Source: an uncultured Synergistia bacterium
Lineage (GTDB): Bacteria > Eremiobacterota > SpSt-956 > JAKJGF01
DNA: 6,040 nucleotides
Direction: 5' to 3'
NCBI GenBank assembly: GCA_937888925.1
Contig: CALARM010000097.1
Coordinates: forward strand, 1 to 6,040
In this document: piece by piece, positions 1-5,033 of the stretch
Layout: the number at the start of each line of letters is the position of its first letter
Numbering within the stretch: position 1 is the stretch's first letter
Notes under the pieces: generated by a model
Databases searched by the model: none
Seen by the model: the letters and a program-made list of their open reading frames with translations, nothing else
What the model was told of the DNA's origin: nothing
Program-made: the position numbers and the translations under genes

Positions 1-349
1 GGACAGAAGAATTTTGTTTGCAGGGCAGATTACCGGAGTGGAAGGCTATCTGGAATCCTGCAGCTCAGGACTTATGGCAGGTATAAACGGAGCCTTTATG
101 CTAATGGGAAAAGACCCCCTGGTTTTTCCCAGGGATAGTGCCCTCGGTTCCCTGGCTCATCATATTTCACAGGGGGAAAGTAAAAATTTTCAACCAATGA
201 AAATGAATTTCGGACTTTTTAGACCTCTGGAAAGTGAGAAGAAAATAAAAAAGAAAATCAGAAGAGCCCTTATGGTAGAGAGAGCTCTGGCGGAAATAGA
301 AAGATTTAAAAGGGAGGTGGAGAGTGAAACAGTGAGCAGTGATCAGTGA
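1..349 (+). CDS. trmFO: TrmFO, folate/FAD-dependent tRNA (uracil-54-C5)-methyltransferase, 3' end only
   Basis: The 5' part lies before the window; the frame is open from base 2 and ends at TGA 347-349, so the TTG at 14 is an internal codon and not the start. The visible C-terminal part begins DRRILFAGQITGVEGYLES, the conserved FAGQ(I/L)TGVEGY segment of the GidA/TrmFO flavoprotein family. It continues with SGLMAGINGA, an ALGSLAHHIS segment and FQPMKMNFGLF, all typical of TrmFO rather than MnmG. Family knowledge: TrmFO uses methylenetetrahydrofolate and FADH2 to make m5U54 (ribothymidine) in the T-loop of tRNAs in the cytoplasm. The FAD-binding N-terminus and catalytic cysteines are not in view. 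The last eight codons (SETVSSDQ) and the stop are made of a heptad repeat tract, so the extreme C-terminus is probably lineage-specific. An AGGGAGGTG at 311-319, inside the gene, looks like a Shine-Dalgarno sequence. Confidence 0.95.
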   Translation, partial: DRRILFAGQITGVEGYLESCSSGLMAGINGAFMLMGKDPLVFPRDSALGSLAHHISQGESKNFQPMKMNFGLFRPLESEKKIKKKIRRALMVERALAEIERFKREVESETVSSDQ

Positions 350-359
350 CCAGTGAATA
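324..359 (+). repeat. Tandem heptad repeat, GTGANNA type, over the trmFO stop codon
   Basis: Four consecutive 7-base units of the form GTGANNA run from 332 to 359 (GTGAGCA, GTGATCA, GTGACCA, GTGAATA). They are preceded by an 8-base variant, GTGAAACA, at 324-331. The tract supplies the last codons and the TGA stop of trmFO and continues into the gap before hslV. The rest of the gap to 410 (tccatagac... to ...ataata) shows no gene, clear promoter or strong SD. The unit matches the left arm of the array after hslV, so the two belong to one repeat family. Role unknown. Confidence 0.75.
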
Positions 360-410
360 ATCCATAGACTATCACAAGCACAGAACACATATCATTGAGC
401 ACAAATAATA

Positions 411-947
411 ATGACTAAAATTTTATCTACTACAATTGTAGGAGTTATAAAAGACGGTAAACTTGCCCTGGGAGGAGACGGACAGGTTACATTTGATAAG
501 ACTGCCATGAAGCACAGGGCCAGAAAGGTTCGTGTTATGGCAGAGGGAAAAGTGCTGGGAGGTTTTGCCGGATCTGCCGCTGACGGATTGACCTTATATG
601 AAAAATTTGAGGCAAAACTTCAGGAATATGGCAATAATCTTGTAAGATCTGCCGTAGAACTGGCAAAAGAATGGCGGGGTGATAAGTTTTTAAGGAAGCT
701 TGAAGCCCTTATGATTGTAGGTGACAGAAGTCATCTACTTGTTCTTTCCGGTAACGGTGATGTTATAGAACCGGATGATAATATTATAGCCATAGGTTCA
801 GGCGGCTCTTATGCCATGGCTGCAGCAAAAGCTTTATATAAGCATACGGATCTCAGTGCGGAAGAGATTGTCCGGGAATCCCTTTCTATAGCATCAGAAG
901 TATGTATTTATACGAATAATAATATTACAATGGAAACTCTTGGTTAG
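411..947 (+). CDS. hslV: HslV (ClpQ), threonine peptidase subunit of the HslVU protease
   Basis: At 178 aa this is the usual HslV length. It is the N-terminal-nucleophile peptidase that forms a double hexameric ring and degrades proteins unfolded by HslU in the cytoplasm. Aligned by eye with known HslV, the Thr-Thr pair at residues 7-8 is the start of the mature chain, so Thr7 is the expected nucleophile after removal of MTKILS. Asp23 (GGDGQ), Lys39 (RARKV) and Ser130 (AIGSGG) fall at the family's D17, K33 and S124/125 positions, all with the same offset of 6. RKLEALMIV and VCIYTNNNI near the C-terminus are also typical. Many HslVs with a propeptide have HG or HA before the TT; this one has LS. 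ATG 411 is the only reasonable start, because an in-frame TGA lies at 396-398, yet no convincing SD precedes it. hslU follows 80 bases downstream. Confidence 0.97.
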   Translation: MTKILSTTIVGVIKDGKLALGGDGQVTFDKTAMKHRARKVRVMAEGKVLGGFAGSAADGLTLYEKFEAKLQEYGNNLVRSAVELAKEWRGDKFLRKLEALMIVGDRSHLLVLSGNGDVIEPDDNIIAIGSGGSYAMAAAKALYKHTDLSAEEIVRESLSIASEVCIYTNNNITMETLG

Positions 948-1004
948 TGAGAAGTGAACATTGAGCAGTGACTGTACTCACTACTCACTACTCACTACTC
1001 ACCA
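946..1004 (+). repeat. Palindromic heptad array / long imperfect hairpin between hslV and hslU
   Basis: The left arm holds four diverged 7-base units (947-974: GTGAGAA, GTGAACA, TTGAGCA, GTGACTG). The right arm holds four units on the opposite strand: CTCACTA three times and CTCACCA once (977-1004). Folding 946-971 against 978-1003 pairs 20 of 26 positions around a 6-base loop (972-977). The left arm starts inside the TAG stop of hslV (945-947). No T-run follows the right arm, so it does not look like an intrinsic terminator. A GTG at 968 inside the array opens a 20-residue in-frame extension of hslU; this is judged spurious. The structure may be an mRNA-stabilising or processing hairpin in a shared hslVU transcript, or simply a repeat-derived insertion. 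Confidence 0.8.
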
Positions 1005-1012
1005 TTATAAAA

Positions 1013-1020
1013 GGCGGTGA
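1013..1020 (+). promoter_or_regulatory. Shine-Dalgarno sequence of hslU
   Basis: GGCGGTGA, preceded by AA, ends seven bases before ATG 1028. It decides the hslU start against the upstream in-frame GTG at 968, which lies within the heptad array and has no SD. Confidence 0.75.
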
Positions 1021-1027
1021 CTTAATA

Positions 1028-2431
1028 ATGGAAGAAATGCTTACTCCAAGTCAAATTGTTAAAGAACTTGACAGATATATCATAGGACAGGATAAGGCTA
1101 AAAAGGCTGTAGCTATAGCTCTCAGAAATCGTTACAGACGGTCCAGGCTTTCTGATGATTTAAGAGATGAAGTTATTCCAAAGAATATATTAATGATAGG
1201 ACCTACAGGTGTTGGGAAAACAGAAATAGCCCGTCGTCTTGCCAGACTGGCTGAAGCTCCTTTTTTGAAGGTAGAAGCTACTAAATATACTGAAGTCGGT
1301 TACGTAGGACGGGATGTAGAATCAATGGTAAGGGATCTTGTAGAAATATCTATAAGAATGGCTGAAAATCAGAAGATGAAACTTATGGAAGGTAAAGCAG
1401 AAGAGCTGGCTGTAGACAGGATTGTCGATATACTCAGACCTGCTCCTTTAAGTGACAGGAAAATACAGAATCCTTTCGCCGCTCTTCTCGGAGGTGCAAC
1501 GATTGAGGAAACAGAAGATGAGCAGGAAGATGAAGCACAGAAGGAACGGTTGAAAGAGAGTAAAGCCAGACTTAAAGAAAAGATTTTACAGGGAGAATTC
1601 GATGATAAGTATATAGAAATAGAAGTGGAAGATACTGCTCCCTCTATGATAGAAGTTTTCTCCGGCACAGGTCTTGAGGAAATGGGTGTTAATTTTCAGG
1701 ATATACTTGGCGGTGTATTCCCGAAGAAGAAAAAGAAAAGAAAACTCCCTATTAAAGAGGCAAGAAAGATACTGGCTATGGACGAAGCGAAGCGGTTCAT
1801 TGACAAAGATGAAATGAGAAGAGTTTCTATAGAAAAAGTTGAACAATCAGGTATAATCTTTATAGATGAACTGGATAAAATAGCAGGCAGGGAAAAAGGC
1901 CACGGCCCCGATGTGTCACGAGAAGGTGTACAGAGGGATATACTTCCCATACTGGAAGGGTCTACCATTATGACCAAATATGGCCCGGTAAAGACAAATC
2001 ATATCTTATTTATTGCTGCAGGGGCTTTCCATGTATCAAAACCTTCGGATCTTATACCTGAACTTCAGGGCCGTTTCCCTATAAGGGTTGAACTGGAAAA
2101 TCTCTCTCAGGATGATTTTTTGCGGATTCTTACGGAACCGCAGAATGCTCTTATAAAACAATATAAAGCATTGCTTGAAACGGAAGGTATTAAGATAAAC
2201 TTTACAGATGATTCCCTGGGAGAAATAGCTCATCTGGCTTCTGTTGTAAATGAGAGAACTGAAAATATAGGCGCAAGAAGACTTCATACCGTAATGGAAA
2301 AATTGCTGGAAGAGCTTCTGTTCAATGCACCTGATATAGAAAATAAAGATGTAAATATAGATTGTCTTTATGTTAGAGAAAAACTGACCGATATAGTAAA
2401 GAGTGAAGATTTGAGCAGATATATTCTTTAA
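1028..2431 (+). CDS. hslU: HslU (ClpY), AAA+ unfoldase subunit of the HslVU protease
   Basis: At 467 aa this matches the longer Gram-positive ClpY proteins. It is an ATP-driven hexameric ring that recognises, unfolds and threads proteins into HslV. Visible features in order: N-terminal [20 protein letters not shown]; Walker A GPTGVGKT (58-65); pore loop GYVG (91-94); the inserted I-domain (about 110-245), charged and rich in Glu/Lys; a lysine cluster [10 protein letters not shown] (232-241); Walker [10 protein letters not shown] (276-284); [12 protein letters not shown] (345-356, containing the conserved GRFPIR); sensor-2 GARRL (415-419). The tail EDLSRYIL is the conserved C-terminus that docks between HslV subunits and activates them, so the pair is expected to be functional. 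ATG 1028 is chosen for its SD and its match to family N-termini. The gene shares strand and probably transcript with hslV. Confidence 0.98.
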   Translation: MEEMLTPSQIVKELDRYIIGQDKAKKAVAIALRNRYRRSRLSDDLRDEVIPKNILMIGPTGVGKTEIARRLARLAEAPFLKVEATKYTEVGYVGRDVESMVRDLVEISIRMAENQKMKLMEGKAEELAVDRIVDILRPAPLSDRKIQNPFAALLGGATIEETEDEQEDEAQKERLKESKARLKEKILQGEFDDKYIEIEVEDTAPSMIEVFSGTGLEEMGVNFQDILGGVFPKKKKKRKLPIKEARKILAMDEAKRFIDKDEMRRVSIEKVEQSGIIFIDELDKIAGREKGHGPDVSREGVQRDILPILEGSTIMTKYGPVKTNHILFIAAGAFHVSKPSDLIPELQGRFPIRVELENLSQDDFLRILTEPQNALIKQYKALLETEGIKINFTDDSLGEIAHLASVVNERTENIGARRLHTVMEKLLEELLFNAPDIENKDVNIDCLYVREKLTDIVKSEDLSRYIL

Positions 2432-2485
2432 AGGCTGTGTGAAAAATTAGGTGGCTTTAAAAAAAGCAGTTCTTTAAATAAAGTC

Positions 2486-2514
2486 TTGATTGATTAATAA
2501 ACTTGTGATATACT
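2486..2514 (+). promoter_or_regulatory. Predicted sigma-70-type promoter with extended -10 upstream of rpsB
   Basis: The -35 is TTGATT (2486-2491), the spacer is 17 bases and the -10 is TATACT (2509-2514). A TGA directly before the -10 (2506-2508) gives the extended TGn motif. Transcription would start near 2521, giving a leader of about 146 bases before rpsB. It is the best promoter-like sequence I see in the window and marks a likely boundary between an hslVU transcript and an rpsB-tsf-pyrH-frr transcript. Confidence 0.7.
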
Positions 2515-2520
2515 AAGGTT

Positions 2521-2650
2521 TAAAATCAAATAGCGGCCGGCAGTCTCCAGGGATGGATATTTACCCAAAAAGACCTGCTGAAAGCTAGAAACTTAAAGCT
2601 GAAAACCGAAGGCTGAAAAGCTGAAAACTGAAAGCTGTAAGTTCATATAT
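2521..2650 (+). promoter_or_regulatory. rpsB 5' leader, possibly structured
   Basis: This stretch covers the predicted transcript start to the rpsB SD, within the 235-base gap (2432-2666) after hslU. Its first half (2531-2587) is richer in G+C than the surroundings. It can pair TAGC 2531-2534 with GCTA 2584-2587, CAG 2541-2543 with CTG 2578-2580, TCT 2544-2546 with AGA 2571-2573 (leaving CCTG unpaired) and GGG 2550-2552 with CCC 2564-2566. TCTCC at 2544-2548 could instead pair with GGAGG of the SD (2653-2657), which would compete with the leader fold. uS2 is known to repress its own rpsB-tsf operon in gammaproteobacteria; whether this unrelated-looking leader does the same is inference. I do not recognise a named leader family. 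Confidence 0.35.
2577..2640 (+). repeat. Degenerate GCTGAAA-type repeat tract in the rpsB leader
   Basis: About nine imperfect units of 6-8 bases follow one another, with consensus GCTGAAA (GCTGAAA at 2577-2583, GCTGAAAA at 2598-2605, 2612-2619 and near 2620-2627, GCTGTAA at 2634-2640). The tract is purine-rich with almost no self-complementarity. It differs in sequence from the GTGANNA heptads around hslV but shares unit size and intergenic position. It ends 10 bases before the rpsB SD and lies inside the predicted 5' untranslated region. Confidence 0.7.
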
Positions 2651-2659
2651 AAGGAGGTG
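2651..2659 (+). promoter_or_regulatory. Shine-Dalgarno sequence of rpsB, fixes a TTG start
   Basis: AAGGAGGTG is a near-perfect anti-16S match. GGAGG ends nine bases before TTG 2667, while the next ATG (2682) is 24 bases away, so the TTG start is preferred. Confidence 0.9.
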
Positions 2660-2666
2660 TAATTTT

Positions 2667-3515
2667 TTGACTTTAATCTCAATGAAGCAGTTACTGGAAG
2701 CAGGAGTACACTTTGGACATCAAACCAGACGATGGAATCCCAAGATGAAAAAATATATATTTACCGAACGTAATGGTATTTATATTATTGATCTCCAGAA
2801 AACAGTAAAAAAAATCAAAGAAGCTTATAATTTCGTGAGGGAAGTCGTTCAGGAAGGTAATTTTATTCTTTTCGTAGGAACAAAAAAACAGGCACAGGAA
2901 ACAGTGAGAGAAGAAGCTGAAAGGTGCAGTATGTATTTTGTTAACCAGAGATGGCTGGGAGGAATGCTCACCAACCACAGTACTATAAAGAAGAGAATTG
3001 AACGTCTGAAAGATCTTACTCAGAAAAAAGAAGATGGCACTTATGAACTCTTAACTAAAAAAGAAGCCAAGAAACTTGAAGATGAAAGAATTAAACTCGA
3101 AAAGTTCCTCGGTGGTATTAAAGAAATGCCAGGTTTACCGGGTGCCGTATTTATCGTAGACCCAAGGAAAGAAAAACTGGCAGTTGCGGAAGCTCATAAA
3201 TTAGGGATTCCGATTATAGCTATTGTTGATACCAACTGTGATCCTGATAAGATCAACTATCCTATTCCAGGTAATGATGATGCAATCAGAGCAGTCAAGT
3301 TACTTACCAGCAGAATTTCTCAGGCTGTTATAGACGCCCGTAATGAACTTGAAAAAGAGAAGATTCTGGATGAAGAACTGGAAGGTACTTCTGAAGAAAG
3401 TAAATCCGGAGAAGATTCAGAAAATATGGATTTGCTTGATGAGAAGGAATTCACCGGTAAAGATGACGATGAAACAGGCTATGATGAAGAACTTGCTATT
3501 ATAGATAGTCTTTAA
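2667..3515 (+). CDS. rpsB: Small ribosomal subunit protein uS2 (S2) with a long acidic tail
   Basis: The 282-aa product assembles into the 30S subunit and is needed for binding of S1-type proteins and initiation. The start is TTG, set by the SD; this gives the usual few residues before [14 protein letters not shown]. Family landmarks are [15 protein letters not shown] (13-27), [11 protein letters not shown] (36-46), FVGTKKQAQ (69-77), [11 protein letters not shown] (93-103), [16 protein letters not shown] (144-159) and [29 protein letters not shown] (the nucleotide-binding-like C-terminal part of the core). Bacterial S2 is commonly about 230-260 aa. Here residues 231-282 form an extra tail with 22 Asp/Glu and 4 Lys, probably disordered. 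tsf follows 94 bases downstream in the standard order; uS2 autoregulation of both genes is known in other bacteria. Confidence 0.98.
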   Translation: MTLISMKQLLEAGVHFGHQTRRWNPKMKKYIFTERNGIYIIDLQKTVKKIKEAYNFVREVVQEGNFILFVGTKKQAQETVREEAERCSMYFVNQRWLGGMLTNHSTIKKRIERLKDLTQKKEDGTYELLTKKEAKKLEDERIKLEKFLGGIKEMPGLPGAVFIVDPRKEKLAVAEAHKLGIPIIAIVDTNCDPDKINYPIPGNDDAIRAVKLLTSRISQAVIDARNELEKEKILDEELEGTSEESKSGEDSENMDLLDEKEFTGKDDDETGYDEELAIIDSL

Positions 3516-3582
3516 TGATAACGTAACATCCTTATTATGAAATAAGAAGAAAATGTTTACATAAGTTATGAAAGACTCTGAG

Positions 3583-3612
3583 TTCCTTTAAAGAAAGGAG
3601 GACAGTAATTTG
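3583..3612 (+). promoter_or_regulatory. tsf Shine-Dalgarno sequence within a potential occluding hairpin
   Basis: AAAGGAGG (3594-3601) lies eight bases before TTG 3610 and fixes that start. Immediately upstream, TCCTTT (3584-3589) is exactly complementary to AAAGGA (3594-3599) across an AAAG tetraloop, and T3583-G3600 adds a wobble pair. The SD could thus be hidden in a 7-pair stem until opened by ribosomes or another factor. The sequences are directly visible; regulation is inferred. Confidence 0.5.
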
Positions 3613-4203
3613 GCTATTAGTGCATCACTTGTTAAAGAATTACGTGAGAAGACCGGCGCAGGAGTTATGGAATGCAGAAAAGCTCTGGAGTCTTCAAATG
3701 GTAATATAGACGAAGCTGCAAAACTGCTCCATCAGCAGGGAATGCAGAAAGCTGCCAAAAAATCTGCCAGAACTACAGGTGAAGGACAGATTGGAAGTTA
3801 TATTCATTTTGGCGGTAAAATAGGTGTCCTGGTAGAAGTAAACTGTGAAACAGATTTTGTTGCCAGAACCTCTGATTTTCAGCAACTTATTAAAGATCTG
3901 GCAATGCATGTTGCTGCTATCAATCCTAAATACTTATCAAAAGAAGATGTGCCACAGGAAGTTTTGCAGGAAGAACTTGAAATCTACAAAAAACAGGCCA
4001 GAGAGTCCGGTAAACCTGATAATATTATCGAAAAAATAGCACAGGGAAAACTGGATAAATTTTATAAATCAGTTTGTTTTCTGGAACAGTCTTTTATTAA
4101 AGATGAAAATAAGACTATTTCAGAACTTATGACAGAAACCATTGCAAAACTTGGTGAAAACATCAAGATAGCAAGGTTTGTCAGATTTGAAGTTGGACAA
4201 TAA
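3610..4203 (+). CDS. tsf: Elongation factor Ts, short form
   Basis: EF-Ts is the guanine nucleotide exchange factor that releases GDP from EF-Tu during elongation. At 197 aa it belongs to the short type (as in Thermus), well below the roughly 283 aa of the E. coli protein. The N-terminal UBA-like domain is visible as LVKELREKTGAGVMECRKAL and IDEAAKLLHQQGMQKAAKKS. The core carries GSYIHFGGKIGVLVEVNCETDFVAR; TDFVA (81-85) contains the Asp-Phe pair that inserts near the EF-Tu Mg/GDP site. The end, IAKLGENIKIARFVRFEVG, is the usual C-terminal strand. The start is TTG, giving MAISASLVKELREKTG as expected. The gap to pyrH is 29 bases, so the two are probably cotranscribed. Confidence 0.98.
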   Translation: MAISASLVKELREKTGAGVMECRKALESSNGNIDEAAKLLHQQGMQKAAKKSARTTGEGQIGSYIHFGGKIGVLVEVNCETDFVARTSDFQQLIKDLAMHVAAINPKYLSKEDVPQEVLQEELEIYKKQARESGKPDNIIEKIAQGKLDKFYKSVCFLEQSFIKDENKTISELMTETIAKLGENIKIARFVRFEVGQ

Positions 4204-4215
4204 GCCAGGTATAAT
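4187..4215 (+). promoter_or_regulatory. Possible internal promoter before pyrH
   Basis: TTGAAG (4187-4192), a 17-base spacer and a perfect TATAAT (4210-4215) span the end of tsf. The predicted start, near 4222, would fall inside the pyrH SD and leave only about 11 bases of leader, which argues against efficient use. Chance occurrence in A+T-rich sequence is possible. Confidence 0.3.
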
Positions 4216-4232
4216 AATAGGGGAGAGTAACT

Positions 4233-4955
4233 ATGGAAACTCCTGTATATAGGAGGATATTACTCAAGATAAGCGGAGAGTTTTTAGCAGGAGAGAGAGA
4301 ATTCGGCCTTGATCCTGAGAGATTGAATTTTGTCTGTGACGAAATAAAATCTATCAGGGACATGGGAGTTGAAGTTGCTGTAGTTGTTGGCGGAGGTAAT
4401 ATTTGGCGAGGAGAAAAAGCAGCCGAAGAGCTTTCCATGGAAAGAACTTCGGCTGATCAAATCGGAATGTTAGGGACTGTTATAAACGGCCTGGCACTTC
4501 AGAGTGTTCTTGAAAAGAAAGGTATGGAAGCCAGGGTTCAGACTGCTATCAGTATACAGGAAATTGCAGAACCTTATATAAAGCGACAGGCAGTAAAGCA
4601 TCTTGAAAAAGGGCGGATAGTTATTTTTGCGGCAGGCACAGGTAACCCTTATTTTACTACTGATACTGCTGCAACTCTCAGAGGCCTGGAAATAGAGGCT
4701 GATGCCTTATTAAAGGCAACAAAGGTAGACGGAGTATATGATAAAGATCCTGTATTATATCCTGATGCCAGAAAATTCAGCGAACTGCAATATATCGATG
4801 GCCTGGTCAATCGCCTTAAGGTTATGGATGCTACCGCTTTCTCTCTATGTATGGATAATAAATTGCCTGTTATAGTATTTAATATAGGTGAACCTGGAAA
4901 TCTGATGAAGATAATAAGAGGAGAGAACATTGGTACAAAGATTAAAGACAAATAA
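4233..4955 (+). CDS. pyrH: UMP kinase (uridylate kinase)
   Basis: The 240-aa product is the bacterial hexameric UMP kinase of the amino acid kinase fold. It converts UMP + ATP to UDP + ADP in the cytoplasm, the step feeding all UTP/CTP and UDP-sugar synthesis. Motifs: RRILLKISGEFL with Lys12 and SGE 14-16 (phosphate binding), VVVGGGNIWRG (50-60), DQIGMLGTVINGLAL (75-89), FAAGTGNPYFTTDTAA (132-147, UMP binding), LLKATKVDGVYDKDP (159-173, nucleotide site) and KVMDATAFSLCMDN (196-209). Length and all motifs are standard, with no missing residue. The ATG start is supported by GGGGAG at 4220-4225, seven bases upstream. The tsf-pyrH-frr order is one of the most conserved in bacteria. Allosteric control by GTP/UTP is known in the family but not visible here. 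Confidence 0.98.
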   Translation: METPVYRRILLKISGEFLAGEREFGLDPERLNFVCDEIKSIRDMGVEVAVVVGGGNIWRGEKAAEELSMERTSADQIGMLGTVINGLALQSVLEKKGMEARVQTAISIQEIAEPYIKRQAVKHLEKGRIVIFAAGTGNPYFTTDTAATLRGLEIEADALLKATKVDGVYDKDPVLYPDARKFSELQYIDGLVNRLKVMDATAFSLCMDNKLPVIVFNIGEPGNLMKIIRGENIGTKIKDK

Positions 4956-4958
4956 AAT
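4930..4958 (+). promoter_or_regulatory. Possible internal promoter at the pyrH end
   Basis: TTGGTA (4930-4935), a 17-base spacer and TAAAAT (4953-4958) overlap the last codons and stop of pyrH. The predicted start, near 4965, would lie just before the SD of the short ORF ahead of frr. Each hexamer is only a partial match, so confidence is low. Confidence 0.25.
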
Positions 4959-4977
4959 TTTAAAAGAGAGGGGTGTA

Positions 4978-5028
4978 ATGGACACAACTGTCCTGGGCTT
5001 ATCTGTTTTTTCAAATAAGCTCAAATAA
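4978..5028 (+). CDS. Candidate 16-codon leader ORF before frr
   Basis: ATG 4978 opens a 16-residue reading frame, MDTTVLGLSVFSNKLK, that ends at TAA 5026-5028, five bases before the frr ATG. It has its own SD, AGAGGGGTG at 4967-4975, with normal spacing, whereas frr has none. It is in a different frame from frr, so it is not a longer RRF N-terminus. Placement suggests translational coupling: ribosomes ending here could restart at frr. I know of no matching peptide family, and the peptide sequence itself may be irrelevant. The whole ORF is also occupied by two hairpins (4980-5023). Confidence 0.4.
   Translation: MDTTVLGLSVFSNKLK
4980..5023 (+). promoter_or_regulatory. Two abutting hairpins in the frr leader
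   Basis: Hairpin 1 is GGACA-CAAC-TGTCC (4980-4993), a perfect 5-pair stem beginning at the G of the small ORF's start codon. Hairpin 2 (4994-5023) pairs TGGGCTTAT with ATAAGCTCA (nine pairs, one G-U), then has one mismatch and two more pairs around a six-T loop. There is no base between them. No T-run follows hairpin 2, so it is not a terminator. Translation of the small ORF would melt both, which fits a coupling or attenuation role; that role is inferred. Confidence 0.5.
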
Positions 5029-5033
5029 ATAAT

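Noticed and set aside
977..1004. CRISPR array reading of the CTCACTA repeats
   Set aside because: Units are 7 bases in direct tandem with no spacers and there are no cas genes.
968..1027. GTG start at 968 giving a 487-aa HslU with a 20-residue N-terminal extension
   Set aside because: The extension is translated heptad repeat, has no SD and does not resemble HslU N-termini; ATG 1028 has an SD and fits the family.
1369..1977. Minus-strand and alternative-frame ORFs of 60-120 codons across the window
   Set aside because: They all lie opposite or inside well-identified genes, show no recognisable domains and have amino acid compositions typical of antisense translation.
2454..2483. Intrinsic terminator after hslU (GCTTT-AAAA-AAAGC, then CTTT-AAAT-AAAG)
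   Set aside because: Both stems are very short and A+T-rich and no continuous T-run follows; too weak to call.
2682..2684. ATG 2682 as the rpsB start
   Set aside because: It lies 24 bases from the strong SD, while TTG 2667 is at normal distance and gives the usual short lead before MKQLLEAG.
3493..3521. Promoter TTGCTA-17-TGATAA before tsf
   Set aside because: The -10 matches the consensus poorly, and TTTACA at 3556 has no acceptable -10 either.
3531..3546. Hairpin CTTATT-ATGA-AATAAG after rpsB as an attenuator
   Set aside because: A six-pair, nearly all A-T stem without a T-tract is expected by chance in such sequence.
4994..5023. Terminator between pyrH and frr
   Set aside because: The T-run is in the loop and the sequence after the stem is A-rich on the plus strand; the minus strand has no suitable T-tract either.
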